DNA of 64,000 nt from Achromobacter xylosoxidans A8 (GTDB lineage: Bacteria; Pseudomonadota; Gammaproteobacteria; Burkholderiales; Burkholderiaceae_B): assembly GCF_000165835.1 (NCBI RefSeq), contig NC_014640.1:1426001-1490000 (forward strand), in the 5' to 3' direction. Shown here in pieces: positions 16,644 through 25,071 of this stretch. A program made the position numbers and the translations under genes. The notes under the pieces were generated by a model, which worked only from the letters and a program-made list of their open reading frames with translations, did no database searches and was not told the origin of the DNA. Position 1 is the stretch's first letter, and each line of letters begins with the position of its first letter.

Positions 16644-17870
16644 TCAGCCAGGCGAACCGCCGATTGCGGCATGCGTCGCACGCACCAGGCGGTGCGCGCG
16701 TTCATCGAGCAGCACCGTGCGGCCCATGCGGTTCATGGTGTAGGCAAATGAAAGCCGGCGCTGCGGCCAGGCGAAAGCCAGCGATCCGCCAGCGCCCGTA
16801 TGGCCATAGGCCTGGTCGCCGAAGCAGGCGCTGTCCAGGCCTAGCGCGCGGTTGTCCATCTGGCGCATGAAGCCGCAGGCATAGCGCGAGGGCACGCGCA
16901 GGCAGGCGTCGTCATCGGTCCGCGCTGACAGGGCGGTGGCCGTGACCAGGGTGTCCTCGCGCAGCAGGCGCACGCCGTCGCGCGCGCCGCCCAGCGCCAG
17001 CGTGCCGTACAAGCGCGCCAGGCTGCGCCCGTTGCCAATACCGCCTGCGGCGCACAGCCCGGCGGCGTGGCCGGCGCGGCTATTGAAGCCGGACGGACGC
17101 CAGCCGCCAGTGTTCTTGGCGTACAGCGCGGTAGGGCTGTCGGGCTCGTCCTTCAGCGACTGCTCGAAGGGGCTGAACGGCGCTTGCGGTGCGGGCGGCG
17201 GCACGATCGGCGCGACCCGCGCTTCCTCGGCTTCCGGCAAGCCTATCCAGAAGTCCAGGTCCAGCGGCTGCGCGATGTGGCGGCGGAAGAAATCGCCTGG
17301 CATGCAGCCCCCCAATCTGCGTATCAGCTCGCCAACCAGCCAGCCGTAGGTCAGGCCGTGGTACGCCACGCGTTCGCCCGGGGTCCAGAAGGGCGCGGCG
17401 GCGGCCAGCCGGCCGGTCATGCCCTCCCAGTCGAAAGCGGCATCCGCGGGCAAGGGCTCGCGCAGCGCAGGCAGGCCCGCGGTGTGGTTGAGCAGCATGC
17501 GCGGGGTGGTGTCGCCCTTGCCGGCCGCGGCATATTCGGGCCAGTAACGGGAAACCGGCGCGTCCAGGTCCAGTTCGCCTGCTTCGGCCAGCATATGGGC
17601 GCACAACGCTGTGGCCGGCTTGGTGTTGGAGAACACGATACAGACCGTGTCGCGTTGCCAAGGTCGATTGCGCTCCGGGTCCGTCCATCCGGCCCACAGA
17701 TCGACCACCGGATAACCGTCGACCTCGATGGCGACGGAGGCGCCCAGTTCGCCGTCATCCTGAAAGTTGCGCGCGAAGGCCTCGCGCACCGGCTCGAACG
17801 CGGGATCGCAATAGCCGTGGATGGCCGGGGCCACGCCGTCTGGCGCTTGGGGCAAGGTGGCGGTGGCCAT
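16644..17870 (-). CDS. Beta-lactamase-fold serine hydrolase (class C/EstB-like esterase)
   Basis: A 408-residue cytoplasmic hydrolase; no signal peptide is seen. The catalytic S-x-x-K is SNTK (S81, K84), the second motif tyrosine is in RVAYHGLTYGWLVGE (about residue 169), and the third-motif equivalent is YGHTGAGGS near the C-terminus. Family members such as EstB are esterases or amidases rather than antibiotic-resistance enzymes. It lies between the dioxygenase and the binding-protein genes, within a few bases of the former. A role in opening or releasing an ester or amide of the imported compound is inferred. Confidence 0.83.
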   Translation of the reverse strand: MATATLPQAPDGVAPAIHGYCDPAFEPVREAFARNFQDDGELGASVAIEVDGYPVVDLWAGWTDPERNRPWQRDTVCIVFSNTKPATALCAHMLAEAGELDLDAPVSRYWPEYAAAGKGDTTPRMLLNHTAGLPALREPLPADAAFDWEGMTGRLAAAAPFWTPGERVAYHGLTYGWLVGELIRRLGGCMPGDFFRRHIAQPLDLDFWIGLPEAEEARVAPIVPPPAPQAPFSPFEQSLKDEPDSPTALYAKNTGGWRPSGFNSRAGHAAGLCAAGGIGNGRSLARLYGTLALGGARDGVRLLREDTLVTATALSARTDDDACLRVPSRYACGFMRQMDNRALGLDSACFGDQAYGHTGAGGSLAFAWPQRRLSFAYTMNRMGRTVLLDERAHRLVRATHAAIGGSPG

Positions 17871-17872
17871 GT

Positions 17873-18802
17873 TCAGCGCGTCAACGGCGCGCGCGCGCCG
17901 TAGCCCAGCAGGTAGCGCGCCTCGTTGGATAGGGTGGCGGCGACGCCTGCTGGCAGCGTGCTGGTGAAATCCGCGAAGCCGCGCAGCCAGGAAACGTTGT
18001 AGTTGCAGAGTATGGCGCGACGCTCGCGGCCGGTATGGTTCGGGCCGGAGCGGTGCCAGGTATTGGACAGCCAGATCGCGACCGAGCCGGCGGGAGCAGT
18101 CAGCGTGACTTCGCCGTCCAGCGGGCCGCTGCCCCAGGGCGGCGACTTGCGCAGCTTGTGGCTGCGCGGCATGACGCGGGTGGCGCCGTTGTCGGCGGTG
18201 AAGTCGTCCAGCATCCAGACGTTCTGCAGGGTCAGCGGGAATTCCGGCAGCGGCTCGGCGATCTGGCCCAGCGGCGCGTCCACGTGCCAGGCGCCGCCGC
18301 CCGTGCCGGGGCCGATGCTGGTGGCCTGGAAATCGTGCAGGTTGCAGTCCTGGCCCATCACGCTGCGCACCATGGGCAGCACCACCGGGTGCTCGATCAG
18401 CGGAATCATGTCGGGCGCCTTGTTCAACAGGTTCCAGACGCGTTGCGACTTGTCGTCGTCGAACAGGGTGGGCAAGTGCAGGAAGTTCTTCGACACTTTG
18501 TTGATGGGAACCGGCCAGCGCGTGTTTTCGTTATCGCGGCGGTACTGGTGCACGCGCGCCACCATGCGCCGCGCTTCCATGTCGCTCACCGTGTAGTGGC
18601 GCTTATAGTAGGCCAGGATGTCGTCGTCGTCTTCGTGCCGTTCATCGTCCAGCGGGAATGGATCGGCGCGTTCGGCGGCCATCAGGCTGGCTACGCGTTC
18701 GCGCGCCTGTTCCAGCTGTCCGGCGTCCAGCACGTTTTCAATGACGGCATAGCCTTCTTCGGCGAGCTGGTGTTGCAGCGCCTGCATATCGAGTTGCTTC
18801 AT
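17873..18802 (-). CDS. Phytanoyl-CoA dioxygenase (PhyH) family Fe(II)/2-oxoglutarate enzyme, first copy
   Basis: A 309-residue non-heme iron dioxygenase. The HxD half of the facial triad is in GGGAWHVDAPLG, the distal histidine in SNTWHRSGPN, and the 2-oxoglutarate-binding arginine in TGRERRAIL. MPRSHKLRKSPP is the usual 'PGSH' loop. The start at 18802 (MKQLDMQAL) has GGGGAGG upstream. It is one of two PhyH genes in the operon; the two proteins share architecture but are clearly different. The substrate is unknown; hydroxylation of a free acid, amide or CoA thioester is possible. Confidence 0.85.
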   Translation of the reverse strand: MKQLDMQALQHQLAEEGYAVIENVLDAGQLEQARERVASLMAAERADPFPLDDERHEDDDDILAYYKRHYTVSDMEARRMVARVHQYRRDNENTRWPVPINKVSKNFLHLPTLFDDDKSQRVWNLLNKAPDMIPLIEHPVVLPMVRSVMGQDCNLHDFQATSIGPGTGGGAWHVDAPLGQIAEPLPEFPLTLQNVWMLDDFTADNGATRVMPRSHKLRKSPPWGSGPLDGEVTLTAPAGSVAIWLSNTWHRSGPNHTGRERRAILCNYNVSWLRGFADFTSTLPAGVAATLSNEARYLLGYGARAPLTR

Positions 18803-18824
18803 GTTCCTCCCCTTGTGTTGGATG

Positions 18825-20369
18825 TCACTGCGAAATCGGGCTGGGCGCGGCCACGGGGGCCAATGCGCTGCGCGCGAGCTTGCCCACGCTGGTGCGCGGC
18901 AAGGCTTGCGCCGCGCCGATGCAGCGCGGCACCTTGTAGCCGGCCAGATGCGTGGCGCAATGGGCCTGCAGGGCGTTCGTGTCCAGGCTCTGGCCGGGTG
19001 CGGGCGTGACCCAGGCGTGCACCACCTGTCCCAGCCGCTCGTCGGGCACGCCGAAGGCGGCGGCTTCGCCAACCTCGGGACGCGACAACAGCACTTGCTC
19101 CACTTCCAGCGGATAGACCTTGAAGCCGCCCACGTTGATGCAGTCGTGCCGTCTGCCTTGCAGATGGAGATAGCCTTCGTCGTCCAGAACCGCGACATCG
19201 CCGGTGTAGAACCAGCCTTCGCACAGGGCTCGCGCTGCGTCCGGAGCGGGCTGGCGGTAGCCCGCCATCACATGGGGACCGCGTACGCGGATTTCGCCGG
19301 GCTGGCCGGGCGGCAGCAGCCGCTCGCCGTGGTCCAGGTCCACGATCTGCAGTTCGCCGCCCGGCACGGGCAGGCCCACTGAACCCGGTTTGCGTGGGCG
19401 GTGCATGGGATTGAACGCCAGGCATGGACCGGCTTCGCTCATGCCGTAGCCTTCGTAGATGGGGCAGCCGGCGCGCTGCTCGAAGCGTGCCAGGGTCTCG
19501 CGCGGCAGCGGCGCGGCGCCGGAGAAACAGGCGCGCAGGCTGGCCAGGCGTTCCAGGCTCAGGGCCGGGCTCAGCAGCAGATCATGGAAAATGGCGGGCG
19601 CGCCCGGCAGCAGCGTGACACGGTGCGTGGCGATGGCCTCTATGGTGCGGGCGGCGTCGAAGCGCCGCATCACCACCAGCTCACCGCGGGCGTGCAGACT
19701 GAGGTAGAGCGACATCGAGACTGCCGACACATGGAACAGGGGCATCACGCAGAGCACCACTTCGGCCTCGCGCCGCGTTGGCAGCCAGGCTTCGCGCTGT
19801 GCGATGTTGTACGCGATCTGCCGGTGCAGGATATTCACGCCCTTGGGGCGGCCGGTCGTGCCGCCGGTGTATTGCAGCGTGGCCAAGTCCTCGTGCCGCG
19901 GCAGGTCTGCGGGCAGCGCGCAGGCTTGCGGCAACATGCCGAGCAGGCCGGCGCCGTTGCCGGTGCAGAGGATGGCGCCGGCATCCAGGGCGGGACACAG
20001 GGCGCCCGGGTCCAGCTTCACGCTGTCGTCATGCAGCAGCATGCGGGGCGCGGCGTCTTCCAGCATATAGGCCAGTTCGCGTTCGCGGTAGCCGGGGTTG
20101 AGTGGCACCGCCTGGGCGCGCAGCGCATGCACGGCGAAGGTGGCGACCGCCAGGTCCAGAGAGTTCTGCATCAGCAGCGCGACCCGGTCGCCGGGCCGGA
20201 CGCGTTCGCCCAGACGGCGCGCCAGCGCTCCGGCCAGGCCGGCGTATTGCGCGTAGTTCAGGCGCGAGCCTTCGAAGGACAGGGCGGGAAGATCGGGCGT
20301 TTCGCGGGCGGCGTCGCGCAGCAAGTGGACCACCGAATCCGGGACCGCGGGCAGGGAGGGAACGTTCAT
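18825..20369 (-). CDS. AMP-dependent acyl-CoA synthetase/ligase
   Basis: A 514-residue ANL-superfamily enzyme that activates a carboxylic acid as the adenylate and then the CoA thioester. The motifs run in order: P-loop LQYTGGTTGRPKGV (about 164-177), YEGYGMSEAGP, YTGDVAVLDDEGYLHLQGR, and the hinge and C-terminal GGFKVYPLEVEQVL. The start at 20369 (MNVPSLPAV) overlaps the upstream dioxygenase by 4 bp. It probably activates the imported acid or the product of the dioxygenases. A non-ribosomal-type acyl carrier function is unlikely because no carrier protein is near. Confidence 0.88.
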   Translation of the reverse strand: MNVPSLPAVPDSVVHLLRDAARETPDLPALSFEGSRLNYAQYAGLAGALARRLGERVRPGDRVALLMQNSLDLAVATFAVHALRAQAVPLNPGYRERELAYMLEDAAPRMLLHDDSVKLDPGALCPALDAGAILCTGNGAGLLGMLPQACALPADLPRHEDLATLQYTGGTTGRPKGVNILHRQIAYNIAQREAWLPTRREAEVVLCVMPLFHVSAVSMSLYLSLHARGELVVMRRFDAARTIEAIATHRVTLLPGAPAIFHDLLLSPALSLERLASLRACFSGAAPLPRETLARFEQRAGCPIYEGYGMSEAGPCLAFNPMHRPRKPGSVGLPVPGGELQIVDLDHGERLLPPGQPGEIRVRGPHVMAGYRQPAPDAARALCEGWFYTGDVAVLDDEGYLHLQGRRHDCINVGGFKVYPLEVEQVLLSRPEVGEAAAFGVPDERLGQVVHAWVTPAPGQSLDTNALQAHCATHLAGYKVPRCIGAAQALPRTSVGKLARSALAPVAAPSPISQ

Positions 20370-21214
20370 GTCTTGCGCTCTGCGGCCTTGCGGGCGGCCT
20401 TGGCATCGCTGGCCTGCCACACAGTGGGCCGGCCTTCGCCGCCCAGCAGGGTGATGGGATCGGCGTTGTCGATATGGCCGTACTGCCCTTTGTAGATGCT
20501 GTAGCCGCACAGTTCCTGCAGACGGCGCGGGAATCGCCGCACCATGTCGGCCGGGATGCCGAGCTGCAGGTTTTCCTGCTGGCGTATCCAGCCGGCGCAG
20601 TAGTAGCAAGACAGCGCGTAGCGGCGCGCATTGCTGTTGTTGGCGCCGCCTTTGTGCCACAGGGCGCTGTCAAACAGCATGACGCTACCGGCCTTCATGG
20701 TGGCCTGCGCGGTCTCTATGTCCTGCGCGCCGTAGGGCGGTGAAGAGTCGTAGCGATGGCTGCCGGGCACGATGTGGGTGGCGCCGTTTTCTGCGGTGAA
20801 ATCGCTCAGCGCCCAGATGGCGTTGACCGCCAGCGGCGGGCGCGGCCGCGGCAGGGCCAGCTGCTGGGTGTCTTCGTGCAGGGGCTGGGCGCCTTGCCCG
20901 GGCGCCAGCGTCAACGAGCACAGCGAGGACAGCAGCAGTTCGCGGTCCAGCAGACGTTCGGCCAGGGCCAGCACCTCGGGTTGCAGCGGCACGTCCCAGA
21001 AGCACGGATCGTAGACCAGCAGGTTATTGATGCGCACCGTCTTGCGGCCTTCGAACGAGGTCTGGGCGTAGCCGAGGTTGTGCTCGGCTTCGATCCGGAT
21101 CAGGGCTTCCTGCAACTGGCTGACCTGCTCGGGTGGAATGATCCCGGGCAACACCACGAAGCCGTCGCGTTCAAAGGCTGCGATCCGCTCGTCGAGCGGT
21201 TCGGGCGTGGTCAT
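20366..21214 (-). CDS. Phytanoyl-CoA dioxygenase (PhyH) family enzyme, second copy
   Basis: A 282-residue Fe(II)/2-oxoglutarate oxygenase. Metal ligands are in QPLHEDTQQL (HxD) and SALWHKGGANNS, followed by the ARRYAL arginine; IVPGSHRYDSSPPYG is the loop. It is the first gene of the nine-gene operon that ends at livF. Its start at 21214 lies 165 bp from the divergent AraC regulator. Two PhyH enzymes beside a CoA ligase suggest two successive hydroxylations or two stereo- or chain-specific enzymes; this is inference. Confidence 0.85.
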   Translation of the reverse strand: MTTPEPLDERIAAFERDGFVVLPGIIPPEQVSQLQEALIRIEAEHNLGYAQTSFEGRKTVRINNLLVYDPCFWDVPLQPEVLALAERLLDRELLLSSLCSLTLAPGQGAQPLHEDTQQLALPRPRPPLAVNAIWALSDFTAENGATHIVPGSHRYDSSPPYGAQDIETAQATMKAGSVMLFDSALWHKGGANNSNARRYALSCYYCAGWIRQQENLQLGIPADMVRRFPRRLQELCGYSIYKGQYGHIDNADPITLLGGEGRPTVWQASDAKAARKAAERKT

Positions 21215-21267
21215 CTTTTGTCTCCTGATGGGGCCTGGATTCGAGTCCGGCGATATAGGTCTGTGCG

Positions 21268-21273
21268 TATAAT
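21268..21273 (+). promoter_or_regulatory. Possible -10 element for the AraC-type regulator
   Basis: A perfect TATAAT lies 107 bp upstream of the regulator start at 21380 in the 165-bp divergent intergenic region. No convincing -35 lies at the right distance, as expected for a weak or activator-dependent promoter. Low confidence. Confidence 0.3.
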
Positions 21274-21379
21274 CGGCCGGTAGTCTTCGCCCTGCCAGCG
21301 CGTAGCGTCCACGGCAGTGGCGCAAAGCGTCCATCCCCTAGAAGATGGCGGCCCCCGTCGGCATGATCCGGTACTCAAG

Positions 21380-22345
21380 ATGAGCGCGCAGGCCTACCAC
21401 CACACCACCGATGTCATAGCGCCGCAGGACCAGTTCGCGTATTGGCGCGACGCGATCTGCGATGCCTACGTGCCGCTCGAACCCGAGCGCGATGCCGCGC
21501 GCAGTTTCCGCGGCCAGATCGACGGCCTGCTGCTGCCGGACCTTCATGGCTCGACCGTCACGGCGCAATCCCATGTGGTCAGATTGTCCGCGGCCGGCCT
21601 TTCGGCCCGCACGCAATCGCCTTTTTTCGCCAACCTGCTGTGTGCCGGCGAGGCCATGGTCTCGCAGGACGGAAGCGCCATGCGCGCGCGCGCCGGTGAC
21701 GTCTACGTGGTGGATTGCGCTTCGCCCTGGGAAGTCGACTTTCGCACCGATTTCCGCATGTTCTGCATAGAAATTCCGGAAGGCCTGCTGCGGCCGCAGC
21801 TGGGGCGGCGCGGACGGCTGGCCACGCCGGTGCTGGACGGGAGTTCAGGGGCAGGACGGGTGTTGGCTAGCTACATGCGGCTGGTGAGCGAATTGCCGGC
21901 GAATGAACTGCAGCAGGTGCAGGCGCTGATGGTCAGGCATTGCAGCGAACTGCTATCGCGGACCCAGCTCGAAGGAACGGACGCCGGCGCGCAGGCCGCC
22001 GAACGGGTGAGGCATGACGTCCTGGATCGCATCCTGGCGCTGGTGCAGCGCCGTCTGGCCGACCGCGGCTTGACGCCGGCCTCGGCCAGCGAGGAACTCG
22101 GCATTTCGCGCAGTTATCTGTTCAAGATCCTGGCCGAGCACGGCTTGAGCTTCAGCGCCTACGTGCGGCAGTGCCGGTTGGAGAAATGCCGGCAGGCTAT
22201 CGAAACCCAGCCTGGCCGCTCCATCGCGGATATCGCCGCCAGCTGGGGATTCGAGGAAGTTTCCACATTCAATCGGGCGTACCGCACGCACTATGGCCGC
22301 TCGCCAGGCAGCGGGCGCGGCGGTGCGCCCTCGCGGGCAGGGTAG
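21380..22345 (+). CDS. AraC-family transcriptional regulator
   Basis: A 321-residue regulator with an N-terminal AraC-binding-like domain (about 20-190: APQDQFAYWRDAICDAYVPLE..). The C-terminal double helix-turn-helix spans about 220-315 (ASEELGISRSYLFKILAEHGLSFSAYVRQCRLEKC, then SIADIAASWGFEEVSTFNRAYRTHYGRSP). The ATG at 21380 is chosen over a longer extension that begins inside the divergent promoter. It is divergent from the PhyH/ligase/Liv operon and is its likely regulator. The N-terminal domain resembles the OxyR-independent NphR/FeaR-like group, which often responds to aromatic amines or acids. Confidence 0.88.
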   Translation: MSAQAYHHTTDVIAPQDQFAYWRDAICDAYVPLEPERDAARSFRGQIDGLLLPDLHGSTVTAQSHVVRLSAAGLSARTQSPFFANLLCAGEAMVSQDGSAMRARAGDVYVVDCASPWEVDFRTDFRMFCIEIPEGLLRPQLGRRGRLATPVLDGSSGAGRVLASYMRLVSELPANELQQVQALMVRHCSELLSRTQLEGTDAGAQAAERVRHDVLDRILALVQRRLADRGLTPASASEELGISRSYLFKILAEHGLSFSAYVRQCRLEKCRQAIETQPGRSIADIAASWGFEEVSTFNRAYRTHYGRSPGSGRGGAPSRAG

Positions 22346-22352
22346 CGGCGCA

Positions 22353-22673
22353 TCACCACTTGCTCTGGCCCTGCGACTGCTGCATCTGCGGGGCGTTGGC
22401 AGGCCTGACTGTGTCCACGTACTTCTTGTAGGCGGCAACATACTCTGGGCTGCTAATGTCCGGGGTGCTGTCGCTGTCCCAGTTTCTTTCAACGCCGGAT
22501 TGCTTCCAGGCAGCGAGATCCCGTTCGACCTGATCGCGGCTGAGCTGGACGTCGGACGGGGGCGCCGCGGTGGTGGGCGCGGCGGACATTTGCGCGACGG
22601 CGGGGCCGGAGAGCAGGGCGCAGGCTGCCAGGACGAGGGGAATCGCGGCGCGGACGGTTAGGGCAGTGTTCAT
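22353..22673 (-). CDS. Small exported DUF4148-type protein
   Basis: A 106-residue secreted protein. A signal peptide ends at GPAVAQ (about residue 28). The mature part has LSRDQVERDLAAWKQSGVE and SPEYVAAYKKYVDTVR, typical of the DUF4148 proteins that are abundant in Burkholderiales. Their function is unknown. It is convergent with the AraC gene (7 bp apart) and appears monocistronic. Confidence 0.75.
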   Translation of the reverse strand: MNTALTVRAAIPLVLAACALLSGPAVAQMSAAPTTAAPPSDVQLSRDQVERDLAAWKQSGVERNWDSDSTPDISSPEYVAAYKKYVDTVRPANAPQMQQSQGQSKW

Positions 22674-22977
22674 GAAATGCTCCTGATGACGTGAGTGACC
22701 GCAGCATTGGAAACCGGTGTCCCTGGGGGCTTGCGGCAATGCAGCCCGGGGCAGGAACAGCTGCGCGACCGGATTGGCGCATTGGTGTTTTTCTTGGGCA
22801 GACCGGCCCGGTCCGCGGCGGGCGCGAACACGCTCCCGGCGCGGAGCCACGCCGCCAGGTTTGCGACTCGGGCCGGATCGGGCGTCCGGGCCTCATGCCT
22901 TCGTGCTCATCGTAGGACGGCGCAGGTGGACGCCACATACTCAATATTGAGTACGTCATGCCAGCGGGGGAGCGCGC
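22674..22977. other. 304-base gene-free stretch with a 16-bp palindrome
   Basis: This holds the promoter region of the DUF4148 gene. The perfect palindrome TACTCAATATTGAGTA at 22938-22953 is AT-rich in a GC-rich genome. It lies 25 bp beyond the stop codon of the LuxR-type regulator. It looks like an operator rather than a terminator, as there is no loop or U-tract. No gene is supported here. Confidence 0.5.
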
Positions 22978-23670
22978 TTAGAGCAGCGAAGCCAGCCTGA
23001 CGAGTTCGGACTGGCGGTTACATTCCATCTTGTTGAGCAGGGACGCCACCTGCTTGCGCACCGTCAGCACGGAGGCATGGCGCAGGGTGGCGACCTCCTC
23101 CACGCTATGGCCCATTGCGAGTCCGGCCAGCACCGCCGCTTCGGCGCGGGTGATGGCGAATACGGCTTCCAGCCGGTCGACGTCGGGTTGGGCGAAGGCG
23201 CTCTTGCGCCGCATGCGCACCAACAGCATGCGGTTGCCGATCAGGCTCAGCGCTTGCGGGGCCGCGCTGATGTCGATCCAGGTCAATTCGCCCCAGCCGG
23301 CGGCCGCCGCCAGCGATCGCGCCTTGCCGTCGCGCGCAACCGCCTGGCAATAGGCGTCGAACAGAGCCTGTATTTTTGCGTCCGGATGGAGCAGCTTGCC
23401 GCCCCGCACGTTCCAGCCGCGCGCGTCGTCCAGATACCGCACGGCGAGCGCGGACATCTTGTCCACGATTGCATCGCGGCTGACCAGCAGCACCGCTTCG
23501 CCGACATCGGTGAGCGCGCTTTCGATGGCTGTCCAACCGATGGCGAGCGTTTTTTCGCGCTGAGCCAGCTCGCGGGCGCTCGGCAGGACGTCATGCCAGT
23601 GCGGATCGGGACTGGCCAGGTGGTCCAGCGCTTCGATCGCGCTCTGGACGGCAATCTGGTGTTCAGCCAT
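22978..23670 (-). CDS. LuxR-type helix-turn-helix transcriptional regulator
   Basis: A 230-residue protein from the ATG at 23670, which has a GGAGG ribosome site; an in-frame start 30 bp upstream lacks one. The C-terminus carries a GerE/LuxR helix-turn-helix (ITRAEAAVLAGLAMGHSVEEVA, then VLTVRKQVASLLNKMECNRQSELVRL). The first 160 residues have no receiver domain and no recognised autoinducer pocket. They may be a PAS-like or helical sensor (RNMLLVRMRRK-type strand near residue 155). The gene is isolated; the target is unknown. Confidence 0.78.
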   Translation of the reverse strand: MAEHQIAVQSAIEALDHLASPDPHWHDVLPSARELAQREKTLAIGWTAIESALTDVGEAVLLVSRDAIVDKMSALAVRYLDDARGWNVRGGKLLHPDAKIQALFDAYCQAVARDGKARSLAAAAGWGELTWIDISAAPQALSLIGNRMLLVRMRRKSAFAQPDVDRLEAVFAITRAEAAVLAGLAMGHSVEEVATLRHASVLTVRKQVASLLNKMECNRQSELVRLASLL

Positions 23671-23982
23671 TTGGTGCCTCCAACTCTGGTTCAGACGCAA
23701 ACGCTGTCACGCATCACAGATCGTTGTAGAGGTGGCTCCGGCCAGATTGGGAGGAGCGCTGCGCGGCCGTGGTCTGGCGGCGCTTAGGCAAGACGGGGCC
23801 GGTCTGATTGCCGGCGCGGTTTTTCCCTAAGGAAATTATCCTCGCAAAATCCCGGGCCAGATGAAAAAAATGGGTACTGGGCGGGCATGAAAAGGGTCCG
23901 GATCCATAACCGCGCGCCCCATGGTCCGGGAAGGGGTGCGAGCGCACCGGGCCATGCTTACCAGCGCGCCGGGAAACAGGGG
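23671..23982. other. 312-base gene-free stretch
   Basis: This separates the start of the LuxR-type gene from the stop of the binding-protein gene at 23983, both on the minus strand. It should contain the LuxR gene promoter. AT-rich tracts near 23815-23875 (CCCTAAGGAAATTATCC, a GAAAAAAATGGG run) stand out from the GC-rich background. I identify no specific element. Confidence 0.4.
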
Positions 23983-25071
23983 TCAGGGCTGTGCGCTGCC
24001 GCCGGGCGGATGGACCGCCGCGCGCCACAGGTCGAGGAAATGCCGCTTCTTGAGCGGGTCCAGATACACCAGCAGTCCCACGCCCAGTCCCACCGGCCGC
24101 ACGCCTGCTTCCGGATTGACCGAAGCGCTCACCGGCCGCATGCCGGACTGGCGGGCGACCATTTCCTGGCCGCGCGGCGACAACAGGTAGTCCAGGAACA
24201 TCGCGCCCAAGTCTGCGCGCGGCGCCTGCCTGGGAATGATGGCGGAGCGCGACAGCATCAGCGTGTAGTCCTGAGGGTATACGATGGCCAGCGCCGCGCC
24301 CTGGTCGATGCGGTGCCGGGTATAGGACTCCAGCAGGTTATAGGCCAGCGTGATCTCGCCGCGTTCGAGCTTGTCCAGCGCGTCTTCCGTGGATGCGTGC
24401 ACGGTGACGCGGTTGCGGCCCAGCTCGGCCAGCAGGGCGCCGGCCATGCTGTCCAGGCGCGTGTCTTGTGTCGCCGCCAGGTAGCCGATGCCGCTGCCTT
24501 CGACATCGTAGGTGGAGATGGCGCCAGCCAGGGGCTGGTCCGGCGCCTGCAGCAGCGACAGCAGCTCGCGCCGGGTGCGCGGCGCCCGTGCGGGGGCAAG
24601 CTTGCCGGTGTTGTAGACCATGACGATAGGGTCGGTGCCGATGCTGAAGACTTCATCGCGCCAGTTGGCCCAGGCGGGCAGGGCGCGGGTCTCTGGCGAG
24701 ATGTGGGCTTGCGCGTAGCCGTCGTTGACCAGCTTGGTTTGCAGGTCCATGGCGCTGCTGATGACGATGTCCGGGCCGGACCTGGACGCTGGCGTCCGCG
24801 CGGCGCGGGCGACGGTCTCGGCGTATAGCTCCTGTGTGGAAAGTTCGGTGTATTCCAGGCGCAGACCAGGGTTGAGCCTGCTGAAGTCCTCCAGGACGCC
24901 GCGGAACACTTGCACGCTGTTGGAGGCGTGCACGACCAGCACGTTCTTGCTGTCGGCAGGCCCCAGCGTCAGGCCCTCGGCGCTGGTTTCCGCGGCATGA
25001 CCGGCCACGGCCGGCAGCAGGGCGGCCAGCGCCGCCAGCAGGCGCAGGGGTCTCAGGAGATCAAGCTTCAT
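23983..25071 (-). CDS. Periplasmic AfuA-like (iron/organic-acid type) solute-binding protein, third gene of a two-component operon
   Basis: A 362-residue exported protein. The signal peptide ends near VAGHAAE. The mature part has VLVVHASNSVQVFRGVLEDFSRLNPGLRLEYTELSTQ and the type II binding-protein pattern IVMVYNTGKLAP, as in Fe3+ (AfuA) transporters. It overlaps the histidine kinase gene by 11 bp and has no permease or ATPase beside it. It therefore probably serves as a ligand-sensing partner of the kinase rather than as a transporter component. With a CitMHS transporter divergent, the ligand could be citrate or a metal-citrate complex; this is inference. Confidence 0.82.
   Translation of the reverse strand: MKLDLLRPLRLLAALAALLPAVAGHAAETSAEGLTLGPADSKNVLVVHASNSVQVFRGVLEDFSRLNPGLRLEYTELSTQELYAETVARAARTPASRSGPDIVISSAMDLQTKLVNDGYAQAHISPETRALPAWANWRDEVFSIGTDPIVMVYNTGKLAPARAPRTRRELLSLLQAPDQPLAGAISTYDVEGSGIGYLAATQDTRLDSMAGALLAELGRNRVTVHASTEDALDKLERGEITLAYNLLESYTRHRIDQGAALAIVYPQDYTLMLSRSAIIPRQAPRADLGAMFLDYLLSPRGQEMVARQSGMRPVSASVNPEAGVRPVGLGVGLLVYLDPLKKRHFLDLWRAAVHPPGGSAQP

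Noticed and set aside
16644..17870. Beta-lactam resistance gene
   Set aside because: The S-x-x-K is present, but there is no signal peptide, the third motif is HTGAG, and the gene is inside a catabolic operon; it fits the EstB-like esterases.
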